Of a stretch of DNA of 64,000 bases, positions 27,053 to 37,565 are shown in pieces. The notes under the pieces are model-generated. The model did not search any database and was not told where the DNA came from. It worked only from the letters and a program-made list of their open reading frames with translations. The translations under genes and the position numbers were made by a program. Each line of letters starts with the position of its first letter. Position 1 is the stretch's first letter. The stretch is from an uncultured Bacteroidales bacterium (GTDB lineage: Bacteria; Bacteroidota; Bacteroidia; Bacteroidales; Bacteroidaceae), in assembly GCA_902774275.1 (NCBI GenBank), contig CACYHN010000007.1, positions 27,554-91,553 on the forward strand. Direction: 5' to 3'.

Positions 27053-28528
27053 TTAACCTACTGTATTTTCAAGTGACACCGAGAGCAGACGCTGAGCCTC
27101 AACCGCAAACTCCATAGGCAGTTTGTTGAGCACCTCCTTGGCGTAACCGTTAACAATAAGGCCGATGGCCTGTTCCATAGGTATGCCACGCTGGTTGCAG
27201 TAGAACAACTGATCCTCTGATATCTTTGAGGTAGTTGCCTCATGCTCCACAATGGCAGTCTCATTCTTTACATCCATATAAGGGAAGGTATGCGCTCCGC
27301 ACTTATCACCCAACAGCAGTGAATCACACTGGCTGTAGTTACGCGCACCATCAGCATGCTCACCCACCTTTATCAAACCCCTATATGAGTTCTGGCTGTG
27401 TCCGGCCGATATTCCCTTGCTTATGACCGTACTCTTGGTATTACGGCCTATGTGTATCATCTTGGTACCCGTATCAGCCTGCTGCCAGTTGTTGGTAAGG
27501 GCCACAGAGTAGAACTCGCCCTGTGAGCCGTCACCCTGCAGCACACAGCTGGGGTATTTCCATGTGATGGCTGATCCTGTCTCCACCTGAGTCCAGGAGA
27601 GTTTGCTGTCAACACCCTTAAGCAGACCGCGCTTGGTAACAAAGTTATACACGCCACCACGGCCGTTCTCATCACCCGGATACCAGTTCTGAACAGTACT
27701 GTACTTGACCTCAGCGCGGTCCAGAACCACAATCTCAACAATTGCGGCATGCAGCTGATTCTCATCACGCATCGGTGCGGTGCAACCCTCTAAATAGGAT
27801 ACGTAGCTGTCATCATCGGCCACAATGAGCGTGCGCTCAAACTGACCTGTGCCGGCTGCGTTTATACGGAAATATGTGGAGAGCTCCATGGGGCAACGTA
27901 CGCCCTTGGGTATATAGACGAATGATCCGTCACTGAACACTGCACTGTTCAGGGCGGCAAAGAAATTGTCACGGTAATTCACTACGCTGCCCAGATACTG
28001 ACGTATCAGGTCGGGGTGGTTCTTTACCGCCTCACCCATGGAGCAGAAAATGATTCCCTTCTCTGCCAGGGTCTTCTTGAAAGTGGTCTTGACCGATACG
28101 GAGTCCATGACCGCATCAACGGCCACGCCACCGCTCAGAGCAAGACGCTCCTCAAGCGGAATGCCCAGTTTGTCAAAGGTCTTCATCACCTGCGGGTCAA
28201 TCTCCTCCAGACTCTTGGGACCCTCTTTCTTAACAGTAGGGTCAGCGTAATATGATATGTTCTGATAGTCTATCTCAGGGATATCCAAGTGAGCCCAATG
28301 CGGCATCTCCATGGTAAGCCAGTGACGGTATGCCTTGAGCCTGAACTCAAGCAGCCACTCGGGCTCACCCTTACGCTCTGAAATGAGACGGACCGTGTCC
28401 TCTGTAAGGCCACGGTCTATTATCTCCGTATGGACATCGGTAGTAAAGCCGTAGCGATACTTCTCGGCACTTATCTCCCTTATCAGACTATTGTCCTGTG
28501 TTTCAGAATTCACTTTTGTTTCAAACAC
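27053..28528 (-). CDS. sufB: Fe-S cluster assembly protein SufB
   Basis: Main scaffold of the Suf system; assembles the cluster with SufC and SufD. The 491-aa product has the conserved [13 protein letters not shown]-type N-terminal half, [28 protein letters not shown], and the C-terminal [21 protein letters not shown] signature shared with SufD. The start is GTG at 28528 and overlaps the cvpA stop by eight bases. The gene is downstream of cvpA and infB, linking Fe-S assembly to translation genes in one operon. Confidence 0.96.
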   Translation of the reverse strand: MFETKVNSETQDNSLIREISAEKYRYGFTTDVHTEIIDRGLTEDTVRLISERKGEPEWLLEFRLKAYRHWLTMEMPHWAHLDIPEIDYQNISYYADPTVKKEGPKSLEEIDPQVMKTFDKLGIPLEERLALSGGVAVDAVMDSVSVKTTFKKTLAEKGIIFCSMGEAVKNHPDLIRQYLGSVVNYRDNFFAALNSAVFSDGSFVYIPKGVRCPMELSTYFRINAAGTGQFERTLIVADDDSYVSYLEGCTAPMRDENQLHAAIVEIVVLDRAEVKYSTVQNWYPGDENGRGGVYNFVTKRGLLKGVDSKLSWTQVETGSAITWKYPSCVLQGDGSQGEFYSVALTNNWQQADTGTKMIHIGRNTKSTVISKGISAGHSQNSYRGLIKVGEHADGARNYSQCDSLLLGDKCGAHTFPYMDVKNETAIVEHEATTSKISEDQLFYCNQRGIPMEQAIGLIVNGYAKEVLNKLPMEFAVEAQRLLSVSLENTVG

Positions 28529-29090
28529 TTTTAGGGTTGGATGAACCAGTGTTGCTGTTTCCTTTCTTGTTTTTCAATTCAGGAACAAGCTCCTCAGCGC
28601 TATCCTGTATCTTATCCCATGTCCATTGCAGGCAGAAACTTGTAACGTTTCTTACATACACATACATCTTGGACTGCCTCCTCTCAGAACGGTTGATATA
28701 CTTTTCTGATAAACCGGTCATATCCAGAAGCATGATTACCAGGCCCATTATAAGCAGATACTTGAGCAGTCCAAAAGCCGCCCCCAGGATTCTGTCAATG
28801 AAACCCAGACTGGCCACATGTATCAGTTTTGAAAGAAGATTTCCCAACACGCCGCATATCAAGGGCACAACCAGAAGAATAATGAAGAATGCCATGATAC
28901 TGGCAGGCCTGTCAGGCATGTTCATTGTCTCTCTCAGAAAATCAGCAAAGGGTTTGTAGAACAATGTTCCCAGAATTATTCCAAGGATTATTCCTAAAAC
29001 GGCAAAAGCCTGTTTTGTCAACCCCTTGATGAATCCCATAACCATACCGGTTATAAGGAGACACAGGATAATGCAATCCAATACAGTCAT
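28521..29090 (-). CDS. cvpA: CvpA-family membrane protein
   Basis: A 189-aa inner-membrane protein with four hydrophobic segments and the CvpA-type start [27 protein letters not shown]. The family is linked to colicin V export and envelope stress, but its biochemical role is unclear. It starts nine bases after the infB stop and overlaps sufB. Confidence 0.85.
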   Translation of the reverse strand: MTVLDCIILCLLITGMVMGFIKGLTKQAFAVLGIILGIILGTLFYKPFADFLRETMNMPDRPASIMAFFIILLVVPLICGVLGNLLSKLIHVASLGFIDRILGAAFGLLKYLLIMGLVIMLLDMTGLSEKYINRSERRQSKMYVYVRNVTSFCLQWTWDKIQDSAEELVPELKNKKGNSNTGSSNPKSV

Positions 29091-29099
29091 AACCTGAAC

Positions 29100-32033
29100 T
29101 TAAAGAGTCTGTTTTACCTCAATCTGAGTGAATGTCTCTATGATATCACCCTCCTTGATGTCATTGTATGATACTAAGCTCATACCGCACTCCATACCGG
29201 CCTGAACCTCCTTAACATCATCCTTGAAGCGTTTCAGAGCCTGTATGTCGCCTGTATGTATAACAATGCCGTCACGGATAACGCGGGCCTTGTCACTACG
29301 TGACACCTTACCCTCACGTACACGGCAACCGGCTACCATACCCACCTTTGATATATGGAACACCTCCATAACCTCAACGGTTGATGTAACCTCCTCCTTG
29401 ACCTTGGGTGCAAGCAGACCCTCCATAGCGGCCTTGACCTCATCAATGGCATCATAGATGATTGAGTAGATGCGTATGTCAACATCATTCTGCTCAGCCA
29501 GACGCTTGGCGGGACCTGAAGGACGTACATCAAAGCCTATGATAATGGCATTTGATGCCGATGCCAGGCTGACATCACTCTCAGAGATGGCACCTACGGC
29601 CTTGTGTATTACGTTGACCTGGATATTGGGGGTAGAGAGCTTTATGAGTGAATCGCTCAGGGCCTCTACGGATCCGTCCACATCGGCCTTTACAATCAGG
29701 TTGAGCTCGTGGAAATCGCCCATCTTGATACGACGGCCCAGCTCATCCAGAGTAAGTGTCTGTGCGGTACGTACACCCTGCTCACGCTGCAGCTGCTCAC
29801 GCTTGCTTGTGATCTCACGAGCCTCACGCTCGCTGTCAACAACATGGAAACTTACACCGGCCTGCGGAGCACCGTTCAGACCAAGAATCAGCACAGGCTC
29901 TGCTGGAGCGGCTGATTTCATCTTCTGATTACGCTCGTTGAACATGGCCTTTACCTTACCCCATGATGTTCCGGCAATCACGATGTCACCCATCTTAAGG
30001 GTACCGTTTGATACCAGCACGGTAGCCACGTAACCACGGCCCTTATCCAATGATGACTCGATGATGGTACCTGTAGCCTTACGGTTGGGGTTAGCCTTGA
30101 GGTCAAGCATCTCAGCCTCAAGCAACACCTTCTCCATAAGTTCAGGAACACCTATACCCTTCTTGGCCGATATATCCTGGCTCTGGTACTTACCTCCCCA
30201 GTCCTCAACCAGGAAGTTCATCTGTGCCAGCTCCTGCTTGATACGCTCAGGATCAGCAGCAGGCTTATCAACCTTATTGATGGCAAATACTATAGGTACA
30301 CCGGCTGCAGTGGCATGTGCGATAGCCTCCTTGGTCTGGGGCATCACGTTGTCATCGGCAGCAACGATGATGATCGCTATATCTGTAACCTGGGCACCAC
30401 GGGCACGCATGGCGGTAAAAGCCTCATGACCCGGAGTATCCAGGAATGTGATATGACGGCCGTCATCAAGCTTCACGTTGTAAGCACCTATGTGCTGTGT
30501 GATACCACCGGCCTCACCGGCAATGACGTTTGACTTGCGGATGTAGTCCAGCAGAGAGGTCTTACCATGGTCAACGTGACCCATAACGGTTACGATAGGT
30601 GCACGCGGTACCAGATCCTCCTCCTTATCAGCCTCCTCACTGATCTGCTGTGCAACCTCAGCGCTCACAAAGTCTGTTGTGAAACCGTATTCATCGGCCA
30701 CGATATTGATAGTCTCGGCATCCAGACGCTGGTTGATTGACACCATCATACCCACGTTCATACAGGTTGCAATGACCTGGGTCACGGGTATGTTCATCAT
30801 GGTGGCCAGCTCATTGGCAGTCACGAACTCGGTCAGTTTAAGCACCTTGCTATCTGCCATCTCCTGCTCCAGAGCCTCCATCTGACGCTGCTGAACCTGC
30901 TCACGCTTGTCCTTACGGTACTTTGAAGACTTGGTCTTACCTTTCTGGAATGAAGAGAATGTATCTCTGATCTGACGGTTTACGTCCTCATTTGAGAACT
31001 CGTTCTTATCAATCTTGTTATGGCGATGGTCCTTGCCGTTGCGGCCTCCACCTTTCTGTGAATCCTTGCCACGGTTCTCACCGCCTCCGGGCTGGCTGTA
31101 ATTCTCAGCCTTGGTAATATCCACCTTCTCACCGCCTATACGAACACGGTTCTTCTTGCGTGGAGCATCACCGCCCTGTGTCTTCTCACCCGGCTTGATC
31201 TCCTTGATGAGAGACTCCTTGAACTGCTGACGCTGTTGCTGGCGCTGGAGTTCCTTAGCCTCACGCTCCTTTTTCTTCTCCTCCTTTGATTTCTTCTTGG
31301 GACGGGTTGACTGATTGATGGCTGTCAGGTCAATCTTTCCCACGGTCTTGAGTTTAAGACCTCCATCCTCAGGAGCGGCAATCTTGAATACCTCTTCCTC
31401 AACAGGTTCCTCAGATTCAGAAGCAGCTGTAGCCACAGGTTCAACCTTTACAGGCTCCTCCTTAGGCTCCTGCTTAACCGGCTCCGGTTCTGGTGCCGGA
31501 GTTGGCTCAGGCTCAATCTTGACAGGTTCAGCCTTTGGAGCAGGAGCAGGCTTGACAGGTTTGGCAGGCTCTGCCTTGACCGGCTTCTCAACCTTAGCGG
31601 GAGCAGGCTTCTCCTTGACAGGCTCTGCAGCTGCAGGCTGTGCCTTGGGAGACGGCTTTTCCTGTACAGGAGCCTCTGCCTTGGATTTGTCAAGATTGAT
31701 CTTGCCCACAGTCTTGAATTTGATGACAGGTTCCTCCGGGATGACAGTCTCTATCATCTCAGGCTCCGTAGCTTTCTTGACAGGTTTCTCCTCCTTGACG
31801 GGTTCCTCTGGGGCTACTTTACGGCTCTGGCGGTCCTGCAGGAAACGGTTAGCCTCCTCACGGATGGACTTGTCCTGACTGAACTCTGCAACAAGCAGAT
31901 TGTACTGCTCATCTGAAAGTTTCTGATTCAGGTCTTCAGTCACATCGCCAAAACCCTTCTTATGCAGGAACTCAACCAATGTTGAAGCTCCCACATTCAA
32001 CTCTCTCGTTACTTTACTTATTCTTATCGCCAT
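29100..32033 (-). CDS. infB: Translation initiation factor IF-2
   Basis: A GTPase that brings initiator tRNA to the ribosome. The 977-aa product has the N-terminal IF2_N helix ([23 protein letters not shown]), a long low-complexity linker rich in Pro, Glu, Val and Lys (about residues 75-270), and a complete GTPase core: [29 protein letters not shown] and FAINKVDKP. The C domains follow to the end. Normal length for Bacteroidetes. Confidence 0.98.
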   Translation of the reverse strand: MAIRISKVTRELNVGASTLVEFLHKKGFGDVTEDLNQKLSDEQYNLLVAEFSQDKSIREEANRFLQDRQSRKVAPEEPVKEEKPVKKATEPEMIETVIPEEPVIKFKTVGKINLDKSKAEAPVQEKPSPKAQPAAAEPVKEKPAPAKVEKPVKAEPAKPVKPAPAPKAEPVKIEPEPTPAPEPEPVKQEPKEEPVKVEPVATAASESEEPVEEEVFKIAAPEDGGLKLKTVGKIDLTAINQSTRPKKKSKEEKKKEREAKELQRQQQRQQFKESLIKEIKPGEKTQGGDAPRKKNRVRIGGEKVDITKAENYSQPGGGENRGKDSQKGGGRNGKDHRHNKIDKNEFSNEDVNRQIRDTFSSFQKGKTKSSKYRKDKREQVQQRQMEALEQEMADSKVLKLTEFVTANELATMMNIPVTQVIATCMNVGMMVSINQRLDAETINIVADEYGFTTDFVSAEVAQQISEEADKEEDLVPRAPIVTVMGHVDHGKTSLLDYIRKSNVIAGEAGGITQHIGAYNVKLDDGRHITFLDTPGHEAFTAMRARGAQVTDIAIIIVAADDNVMPQTKEAIAHATAAGVPIVFAINKVDKPAADPERIKQELAQMNFLVEDWGGKYQSQDISAKKGIGVPELMEKVLLEAEMLDLKANPNRKATGTIIESSLDKGRGYVATVLVSNGTLKMGDIVIAGTSWGKVKAMFNERNQKMKSAAPAEPVLILGLNGAPQAGVSFHVVDSEREAREITSKREQLQREQGVRTAQTLTLDELGRRIKMGDFHELNLIVKADVDGSVEALSDSLIKLSTPNIQVNVIHKAVGAISESDVSLASASNAIIIGFDVRPSGPAKRLAEQNDVDIRIYSIIYDAIDEVKAAMEGLLAPKVKEEVTSTVEVMEVFHISKVGMVAGCRVREGKVSRSDKARVIRDGIVIHTGDIQALKRFKDDVKEVQAGMECGMSLVSYNDIKEGDIIETFTQIEVKQTL

Positions 32034-32083
32034 CTATAAAAATATCTTGTTGTTTGAGGTCTCAGCCCCTATTTTATCTTTAT

Positions 32084-33370
32084 TTACTCCTTAATGAACT
32101 TCTGGAACTCCTCCTCATCAGAGAACTCACGTGCCAGAATATCAAGAATTTCATCAACCTGTTCCTCTTCCAGGTCAACTGACTCAGTCAGTATCTCACG
32201 GTCAGCACGCAGTACAGCCTTTGCGGTCTCAAAGCCAGCATCATGCAGTGCATCTACAACCCAATCCTCTATATCGCCACGGAAATCATCCAGATAGATA
32301 TCCTCCTCAGCTACCTCTGACTCAAGTTCACGATATACATCAATGGTATATTCAGTAAGCATACTGGCCAGTTTGATATTAAGGCCGCTCTTACCTATAG
32401 CCAATGATACCTGATCCTGCTTGAGATATACCTCAGCACGACGGGCCTCAGTATCCAGCTTAAGCTCAGAAACCTTAGCAGGGCTCAAGGCACGCTTGAT
32501 AAACAGTTCAATATTTGAAGTGTAGTTGATAACGTCAATGTTCTCATTGCGCAACTCACGTACAATACCGTGTATGCGTGAACCCTTAACACCTACGCAG
32601 GCGCCTACGGGATCGATACGGTCATCATATGACTCAACGGCTATCTTGGCACGCTCACCCGGTATGCGGACAATCTTCTTGATTGTGATAAGACCATCGG
32701 CAATCTCAGGAACCTCCTGCTCAAGCAGACGCTGCAGGAACAGAGGTGATGTGCGGCTCAGCATAATCTTGGGGTTGTTCACGTTGTCAACGCGATCCAC
32801 CACTGCACGTACGCTCTCACCCTTGCGGAAGAAATCGCTGGGAATCTGATCTGTCTTGCTCAGAAGCAGTTCATTACCCTCTTCATCCAGAAGCAGGATC
32901 TCCTTTTTCCATATCTGATAAACCTCACCGGTCACGATGGTGCCTATCTTCTCAACATACTTGTTGTAGAGGCTGTCTTTCTCAAGCTCCAGAATCTTTG
33001 AAGCAAGAGTCTGACGCAGGTTCAGGATAGCCCTACGGCCGAACTTTGAAAAATCAACCGGTTCAGAAACCTCTTCACCCACCTCAAAGTCCTCATCAAT
33101 CTGACGGGCCTCAGTAAGTGAGATCTGAGTGTTTGAATCCTCCAGATCCTTGTCATCAACAACTATACGGGAACGCTGTATCTCACAGTCGCCCTTATCG
33201 GGGTTGACAATGACAGAGTAATTCTCATCAGTTCCGAACATCTTTGAGATAACACTGCGGAAACTCTCCTCAAGGACTGAGACCAGCGTCATGCGGTCAA
33301 TGTTCTTCAGTTCCTTGAACTCCTGAAAGGTATCGATCAATGAGATCGTCTCTTCTTTCTTAGTAGCCAT
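32084..33370 (-). CDS. nusA: Transcription termination/antitermination factor NusA
   Basis: Binds RNA polymerase and nascent RNA to control pausing, termination and antitermination. The 428-aa product has the NusA N-domain, S1 (GEVYQIWKKEILLLDEEGNELLL), and two KH domains with RIPGERAKIAV and IDPVGACVGVKGSRIHGIVREL. An acidic C-terminal tail replaces the proteobacterial AR repeats. It is one base from rimP and 50 bases before infB. Confidence 0.97.
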   Translation of the reverse strand: MATKKEETISLIDTFQEFKELKNIDRMTLVSVLEESFRSVISKMFGTDENYSVIVNPDKGDCEIQRSRIVVDDKDLEDSNTQISLTEARQIDEDFEVGEEVSEPVDFSKFGRRAILNLRQTLASKILELEKDSLYNKYVEKIGTIVTGEVYQIWKKEILLLDEEGNELLLSKTDQIPSDFFRKGESVRAVVDRVDNVNNPKIMLSRTSPLFLQRLLEQEVPEIADGLITIKKIVRIPGERAKIAVESYDDRIDPVGACVGVKGSRIHGIVRELRNENIDVINYTSNIELFIKRALSPAKVSELKLDTEARRAEVYLKQDQVSLAIGKSGLNIKLASMLTEYTIDVYRELESEVAEEDIYLDDFRGDIEDWVVDALHDAGFETAKAVLRADREILTESVDLEEEQVDEILDILAREFSDEEEFQKFIKE

Positions 33371-33371
33371 T

Positions 33372-33842
33372 TTACTTTAAACTTATTACGTATTTTACAT
33401 ATTTCACTTCATCATAGCCGAATGGAATCTCCACATCGACTGTCTTGGGACGCTTTGAGCCCTCAACCTTCTGCTTCTGCTGAGTCTTGACGGCAAATCC
33501 CTTTTCATCGGCAGACACAAGTATTCCCTTGAGCTTGGCTCCGCTCTTGGGGAGTACCTCAACCTCCTGGCCTATGTGGTTTATGTACTGCTGGAGCACC
33601 TTGAACGGCTGGCCTATTCCGGCGGAGCCCACCTCCAACTCATAATCCTCAACATCACGGTCAAGAGATGATTCAATAAAACGGCTCAAATCCACGCAAT
33701 CGTCAATCCAAACACCCTCCGCCTGGTCTATCTCAACCACGATACGGTTATCAGGAGTAACGTCAACGTCAACAAGAAAATAACCTTCCTTGCTGTCAAG
33801 CCACTGTTTTGCAATGTCGATAACTTTTTGTCTGTCAATCAT
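33372..33842 (-). CDS. rimP: Ribosome maturation factor RimP
   Basis: Needed for 30S subunit maturation. The 156-aa product carries RimP pieces: VDVTPDNRIVVEIDQ, WIDDCVDLSRFIESSLDRDVEDYELEVGSAGIGQPF, and a C-terminal Sm-like part with GAKLKGILVSADEKGFAVKT. I chose the ATG at 33842; a TTG two codons upstream is less likely. It is the first gene of the rimP-nusA-infB-cvpA-suf operon. Confidence 0.92.
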   Translation of the reverse strand: MIDRQKVIDIAKQWLDSKEGYFLVDVDVTPDNRIVVEIDQAEGVWIDDCVDLSRFIESSLDRDVEDYELEVGSAGIGQPFKVLQQYINHIGQEVEVLPKSGAKLKGILVSADEKGFAVKTQQKQKVEGSKRPKTVDVEIPFGYDEVKYVKYVISLK

Positions 33843-33884
33843 ATACAATTAAATACTTGTTTGATATAAGCGCTGTATGGCAAC

Positions 33885-33907
33885 AAAAAAGAGGCCCTCG
33901 GCCTCTC
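33885..33907 (-). terminator. Candidate attenuator in the rimP leader
   Basis: On the minus strand AGAGGCC-GAG-GGCCTCT is followed at once by TTTTT, so it has the form of an intrinsic terminator. It lies about 45 bases before the rimP start and downstream of the best promoter. Full termination here would silence the whole operon, so regulated readthrough is likely. Confidence 0.6.
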
Positions 33908-33928
33908 CACACATCATCTTATCGGGTG

Positions 33929-33960
33929 CAAAGATAGTGTCATTTCTCTTTTTAACCAAA
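33929..33960 (-). promoter_or_regulatory. Promoter of the rimP-nusA-infB-cvpA-suf operon
   Basis: On the minus strand TTTG (33957-33960), 20 bases, then TATCTTTG (33929-33936). This is a near-perfect Bacteroidetes promoter. The expected transcript start is about 33922, leaving an 80-base leader. Confidence 0.75.
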
Positions 33961-33974
33961 CTTTTCGTAGAAAA

Positions 33975-34140
33975 AAGCCATCCGGCAGACGACTCGCGCT
34001 CCGCGTCTCGAGTTTTTTTCGCTTAACGGCCTAAAAGGCCTTAAGCGTCAGGATAGAAACCTTCTGCGTATTAGATACAACCTTTTTTTAGTTTTCTTCT
34101 GAAAACACGCTTCGTTCCACTCCGCTCTGCCGGCCTTCCA
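33975..34140. repeat. Intergenic hairpin tract
   Basis: Three short inverted repeats are strung together: an imperfect ACTCGCG/CGCG..CGAGT pair near 33990, CGCTTAACGGCC-TAAAA-GGCCTTAAGCG near 34020-34047, and CCGGCC-TTCCA-GGCCGG near 34128-34144. No gene is visible. The tract resembles those beside the tRNA genes of this window. Confidence 0.5.
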
Positions 34141-34149
34141 GGCCGGGTA

Positions 34150-34192
34150 AAACGAAACCCTGACAACGCTTTGCTGTCAGGGTTCCGTTTTA
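34150..34192 (-). terminator. Terminator of the SGNH esterase gene
   Basis: On the minus strand a stem of GGAACCCTGACA with its imperfect partner TGTCAGGGTTTC, flanked by A4 and T4 runs, 47 bases after the stop. Confidence 0.8.
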
Positions 34193-34238
34193 CTTGGTGC
34201 AACTGGAAACCTTGTTGGTTTGTGCAGTTGGAAACTTA

Positions 34239-35069
34239 TTAGTAGCCCAGGTAGCCCAGCATACGGGCGGCATAGCGCCTACCGAACTCACGCAGACCCT
34301 TTGCGTTGAAGTGCAGATGGTCACGACCGGCCTCACATCCGTATGCCGGAACAACCATTGCCTGCGGCAGGGTCTCTGGCAGGGTAGCCATCACCTTATT
34401 GTGGTCAGCACATGCGCCACGCTGGTCGGCAGGAACAACCTCACCAGACAGCAGAGGAATTGAACCGGCCTCAAGACCCAGGTCAGCCAGGATGTCATCA
34501 TAGACCTTCTTCACGTTAGCAGGCCACTGAGGGTCATTGGTATTTGTCTCACCCTGATGCAGCAGGATGCCCTTGATTACACCATCCTTCTGAGCCTTCT
34601 TGCAGAGCTCGATGAGGCGGTTGTATGGGTTACCACCGTATTCCTTGCAGATATTCTGCATCCAGCCAGCCTGCTTGGGAATGTACTCCTCACACTTGTC
34701 CTTGTCAAATAGGTCAATTGAGCAACCTGCCACAGCAACCATGACAACACCTATCTTTACGTTCTCAGGCATATTCTGGACCATGGTACGGCCAAAATAA
34801 TCGGCAGGCGTAAGACCAGTGCTGGGACGTGCCAATGGCGGAACGGCTGTACGCCACTCACCCATCTTGCTGTCGGGGAAATCAACAGCGTTCATAGTCA
34901 CAAAACGTGGGCTGACATTCTCCTTGTCTATCTGCTCAGGACGGGGATTACCCTCCATATTTGACTGACCTATGCAAATGTAAATGTGAAAATTAGGATC
35001 CGGCTGAGCCAGAGCCTTAAACGGAGCCAGCATCAAAGCTGCCAGCAAAATAATTCCAGATTTCTTCAT
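34239..35069 (-). CDS. Secreted SGNH/CE6-like acetylesterase
   Basis: A 276-aa exported esterase. The signal peptide ends near KALA; the catalytic domain starts at YICIGQSNMEGN with block I (GQSN, serine nucleophile), has LLHQGETNTN as block III, and GRDHLHFNAKGL carries the Asp and His of block V. This matches the sialate O-acetylesterase/acetyl xylan esterase (DUF303, CE6) group; the sugar substrate cannot be told. Full length and followed by a strong terminator. Confidence 0.85.
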   Translation of the reverse strand: MKKSGIILLAALMLAPFKALAQPDPNFHIYICIGQSNMEGNPRPEQIDKENVSPRFVTMNAVDFPDSKMGEWRTAVPPLARPSTGLTPADYFGRTMVQNMPENVKIGVVMVAVAGCSIDLFDKDKCEEYIPKQAGWMQNICKEYGGNPYNRLIELCKKAQKDGVIKGILLHQGETNTNDPQWPANVKKVYDDILADLGLEAGSIPLLSGEVVPADQRGACADHNKVMATLPETLPQAMVVPAYGCEAGRDHLHFNAKGLREFGRRYAARMLGYLGY

Positions 35070-35164
35070 AATAATGTTCAGTTAATTTGATTAGTGGTGC
35101 AATTTTCGGAATATTTGATGATTCTTACAAGAAAAACGGATAGTTTTGTGCCAAAATTCCGTTT

Positions 35165-35557
35165 ATGAAAAGAAAATCGACAAGAGCGAACAATGCATTT
35201 CTGCTTGGATCGATACTGATGATAGTTCTGGTACTTGTTGTTGTGGTGCTATTCCTGTTCATGTCATTCAAACTATATGACAAGAAGAACACCTACAAAA
35301 GTGACCGATATGAGATAATACTTGGCAGTTCCACCCTGGGCAGTCCACTCACAGTCTATATGAATGACAGCCTGCTGTTTAACGGAACTCCACAATCCAC
35401 ACTCACACTTTCAGTGGGTAGGTTTGAAGAAGAAAGCAGCCTACTCGTTGTGGATGGAGAAACAGATAAGGTTACAACGATAGAACTGTCAAAGCATTCT
35501 GAAACAGTGCAGATAGGCAAAAACAAAGACGGTTTTTACAGGGAGCAGCAACAATAA
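35165..35557 (+). CDS. Small membrane-anchored protein of unknown function
   Basis: A 130-aa protein with a basic N terminus, one very hydrophobic anchor (about residues 16-36: SILMIVLVLVVVVLFLFM) and a beta-rich outer part (SSTLGSPLTVYMNDSLLFNG). No family recognised. It is the only plus-strand gene between two minus-strand ones, and its stop lies one base from the stop of the convergent protease. Confidence 0.6.
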   Translation: MKRKSTRANNAFLLGSILMIVLVLVVVVLFLFMSFKLYDKKNTYKSDRYEIILGSSTLGSPLTVYMNDSLLFNGTPQSTLTLSVGRFEEESSLLVVDGETDKVTTIELSKHSETVQIGKNKDGFYREQQQ

Positions 35558-35558
35558 C

Positions 35559-37223
35559 CTATTTTGCTGGCGCGGATAAGATAGAAGCGTAACGCTTACT
35601 GTCATCAAGCAGACTGACAGCCTCAACAAGGAACTTATCGGTTTTCATATTCTGGGCCACAGCACCACGCTGATAATAGTAACGCAATACTATCTCCATG
35701 GAGATGAGACGTTCCAGATCAGAGCGGAACACATCCAGGTCATTCCTGAAGTCATACTGTAGCTTCTCCTCAAGAGCATCAAACTCAGCCTGTGCCTTTT
35801 CAGCCAAGCCCTCCTTTTTGGCAATCTTGACAAGTGAAGCCAATGCCTTGCCGCTGTTGCTCTCAAACTTGAAATCAGAGTTGCAGACAAAATCCTTAAA
35901 TGCGTTGTAGTCTTCATCTGACAGTTTAAACTCACCCATGGGAGCTATCGAGGGATGCTTGGCACACCAGTCATTCACAAAATCAAACAGCACCACATTC
36001 TGTGAAATATAATATAGGATATCAGGCATGGTATCCTGCTTGCATTCCACATCAGGACGGATTCCGCCGCCGTCACGTACCGGCCGGCCTGCTGCAGTAT
36101 AAAACACCTTGGTCAGACTATCAGGAATATGCTGTGCCTGTCCTTTGTCATTACGCTTGGAATAGTCAATCTCCTGTATGCAACGACCGCTGGGAATGTA
36201 ATACTTTGCAGTGGTGACCTTGAGGGTACCATTGAATGACAGCATACGCGTGGTTTGTACCAGCCCCTTGCCGAATGTACGTGCGCCCACTATAACAGCA
36301 CGGTCCAGATCCTGCAGGCTTCCGGACACAATCTCAGATGCTGAGGCTGATTGGTCATCGGTCAAAACCACCAGAGGTATTTTCTCATCAATGGGGTTAC
36401 GTTGTGTTACATATGTTGATGCCGCCTGAGGAATCTTGCCGCGGGTCTCCACCAGTTTTGTCCCCTTGGGAACAAACAAGCCCACTATATCGACAGCCTC
36501 CTGCAACAGGCCTCCGCCATTGCCACGTAAATCAAGGATTATTCCCTTGGCTCCCTTATCTTTAAGTTCAACCAGAGCCTCCATTACACTGCGGGAACAG
36601 TTCTCAGTAAATGATTCCAGAAGAATATATCCGTAGCCATGCCACATACAATAATATGGAACAGCAGGCAGGGCAATAACACTACGTACCACATCCACAT
36701 CTATTGAATCCTCAACTCCGGGTCTGCGTACGGTCACCGTAAGTTTGGAACCAGCTTCTCCACGCAAATGGTCACTCACATAAGATGAAGCCTTGCCTTT
36801 CATGCTCTCACCGTTTATCCTGAGAATCTCATCACCTGCCTTGAGACCAGACTTGGCGGCAGGCATATTCTCATAAGGCTCATCTATATATATGTAATCT
36901 CGATTGGCATACTGACGGATAATGGCGCCAATGCCGGCATACTTGCCGGTAGTCATCATCTTAAGGTCATTCATATCCTTCTCCGGATAGTATTCAGTAT
37001 ATGGATCTATACCGCGAAGCATAGCCTGGATGCCGCTCTCAATAGTCTTGGAAGGGTTTATGGTATCCACATAAAAGAGGTCTAACTCACTTACAATCTC
37101 ATGGAATATCTCCAGATTCTTGGACAGCTCAAAGTTGTGGTCTTCTGCCTTTTGAGCCACAGCTGCCAATGGCGCAAATGACAATATCGTGATAAGGGCA
37201 ATACCCTTTAAAAATCTCTTCAT
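35559..37223 (-). CDS. Carboxy-terminal processing protease (S41, CtpA type)
   Basis: A secreted serine protease that cleaves C termini of periplasmic proteins. The 554-aa form starts at the ATG at 37223 and begins MKRFLKGIALITIL, a signal peptide. A PDZ domain (AAKSGLKAGDEILRINGESM) is followed by the S41 core: GIILDLRGNGGGLLQEAV, the Ser in DDQSASASEIVSGSL and the Lys in GARTFGKGLVQ. The longer reading to 37370 adds 49 residues with no signal and is rejected. Confidence 0.92.
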   Translation of the reverse strand: MKRFLKGIALITILSFAPLAAVAQKAEDHNFELSKNLEIFHEIVSELDLFYVDTINPSKTIESGIQAMLRGIDPYTEYYPEKDMNDLKMMTTGKYAGIGAIIRQYANRDYIYIDEPYENMPAAKSGLKAGDEILRINGESMKGKASSYVSDHLRGEAGSKLTVTVRRPGVEDSIDVDVVRSVIALPAVPYYCMWHGYGYILLESFTENCSRSVMEALVELKDKGAKGIILDLRGNGGGLLQEAVDIVGLFVPKGTKLVETRGKIPQAASTYVTQRNPIDEKIPLVVLTDDQSASASEIVSGSLQDLDRAVIVGARTFGKGLVQTTRMLSFNGTLKVTTAKYYIPSGRCIQEIDYSKRNDKGQAQHIPDSLTKVFYTAAGRPVRDGGGIRPDVECKQDTMPDILYYISQNVVLFDFVNDWCAKHPSIAPMGEFKLSDEDYNAFKDFVCNSDFKFESNSGKALASLVKIAKKEGLAEKAQAEFDALEEKLQYDFRNDLDVFRSDLERLISMEIVLRYYYQRGAVAQNMKTDKFLVEAVSLLDDSKRYASILSAPAK

Positions 37224-37324
37224 AGCAATTGAAATCTCCGTTAGTGTTCTGCGAAGATATATATTTTTTGATTCCCAACCCGATTTTTTTTGCCCTTTGG
37301 TGTTGGATATTTCAAAAAAGGCGG

Positions 37325-37332
37325 TAAATTTG
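37325..37332 (+). promoter_or_regulatory. -7 box of tRNA-Asn
   Basis: TAAATTTG matches TAnnTTTG and is 41 bases before the tRNA; a TTGG 18 bases upstream could be the -33 part. Confidence 0.5.
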
Positions 37333-37373
37333 CACCGCGTTTGAGAGCAGTAATGCTCCGAATGTGGCAAAAA

Positions 37374-37447
37374 GCTTCTTTAGCTCAGTTGGTTAGAGCA
37401 TCTGACTGTTAATCAGGGGGTCCTAGGTTCAAGTCCTAGAAGGAGCG
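37374..37447 (+). tRNA. tRNA-Asn (GTT)
   Basis: Complete cloverleaf: acceptor GCTTCTT/AAGGAGC, anticodon stem TCTGA/TCAGG with loop CTGTTAA (anticodon GTT), T-arm CTAGG-TTCAAGT-CCTAG, discriminator G, no CCA. Its 3' end is the attachment site of the island: from the T-loop to the end it repeats at 45295-45315. Confidence 0.96.
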
Positions 37448-37448
37448 C
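37428..37448 (+). repeat. Island attachment site, left copy
   Basis: 21 bp from the T-loop of tRNA-Asn to one base past its 3' end. The copy at 45295-45315 is identical. The tRNA stays complete because the element brings its own 3' end. The integrase gene starts 118 bp further on. Confidence 0.85.
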
Positions 37449-37450
37449 TG

Positions 37451-37485
37451 AAATCCCGTTAGAGTAATTCTAACGGGGTTTTGTG
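37451..37485 (+). terminator. Hairpin after tRNA-Asn
   Basis: CCCGTTAGA..TCTAACGGG stem flanked by A and T runs. It lies in the island side of the junction and probably replaces the original tRNA terminator, now at 45316. Confidence 0.7.
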
Positions 37486-37499
37486 TATATATAGCCTTC

Positions 37500-37530
37500 T
37501 TGGAAATGTCAAAAAAAAGAAGTATATTTG
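37500..37530 (+). promoter_or_regulatory. Integrase promoter
   Basis: TTGG (37500-37503), 19 bases, TATATTTG (37523-37530). Two TGTAGATACA-like copies follow at 37530-37562, in the leader of the integrase. Confidence 0.6.
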
Positions 37531-37565
37531 TAGATACAGGGACAAAAAAACTGTAGATACATATA

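Noticed and set aside
31315-31878. 187-aa plus-strand frame rich in Gly, Ser and Thr
   Set aside because: Antisense shadow of the IF-2 linker.
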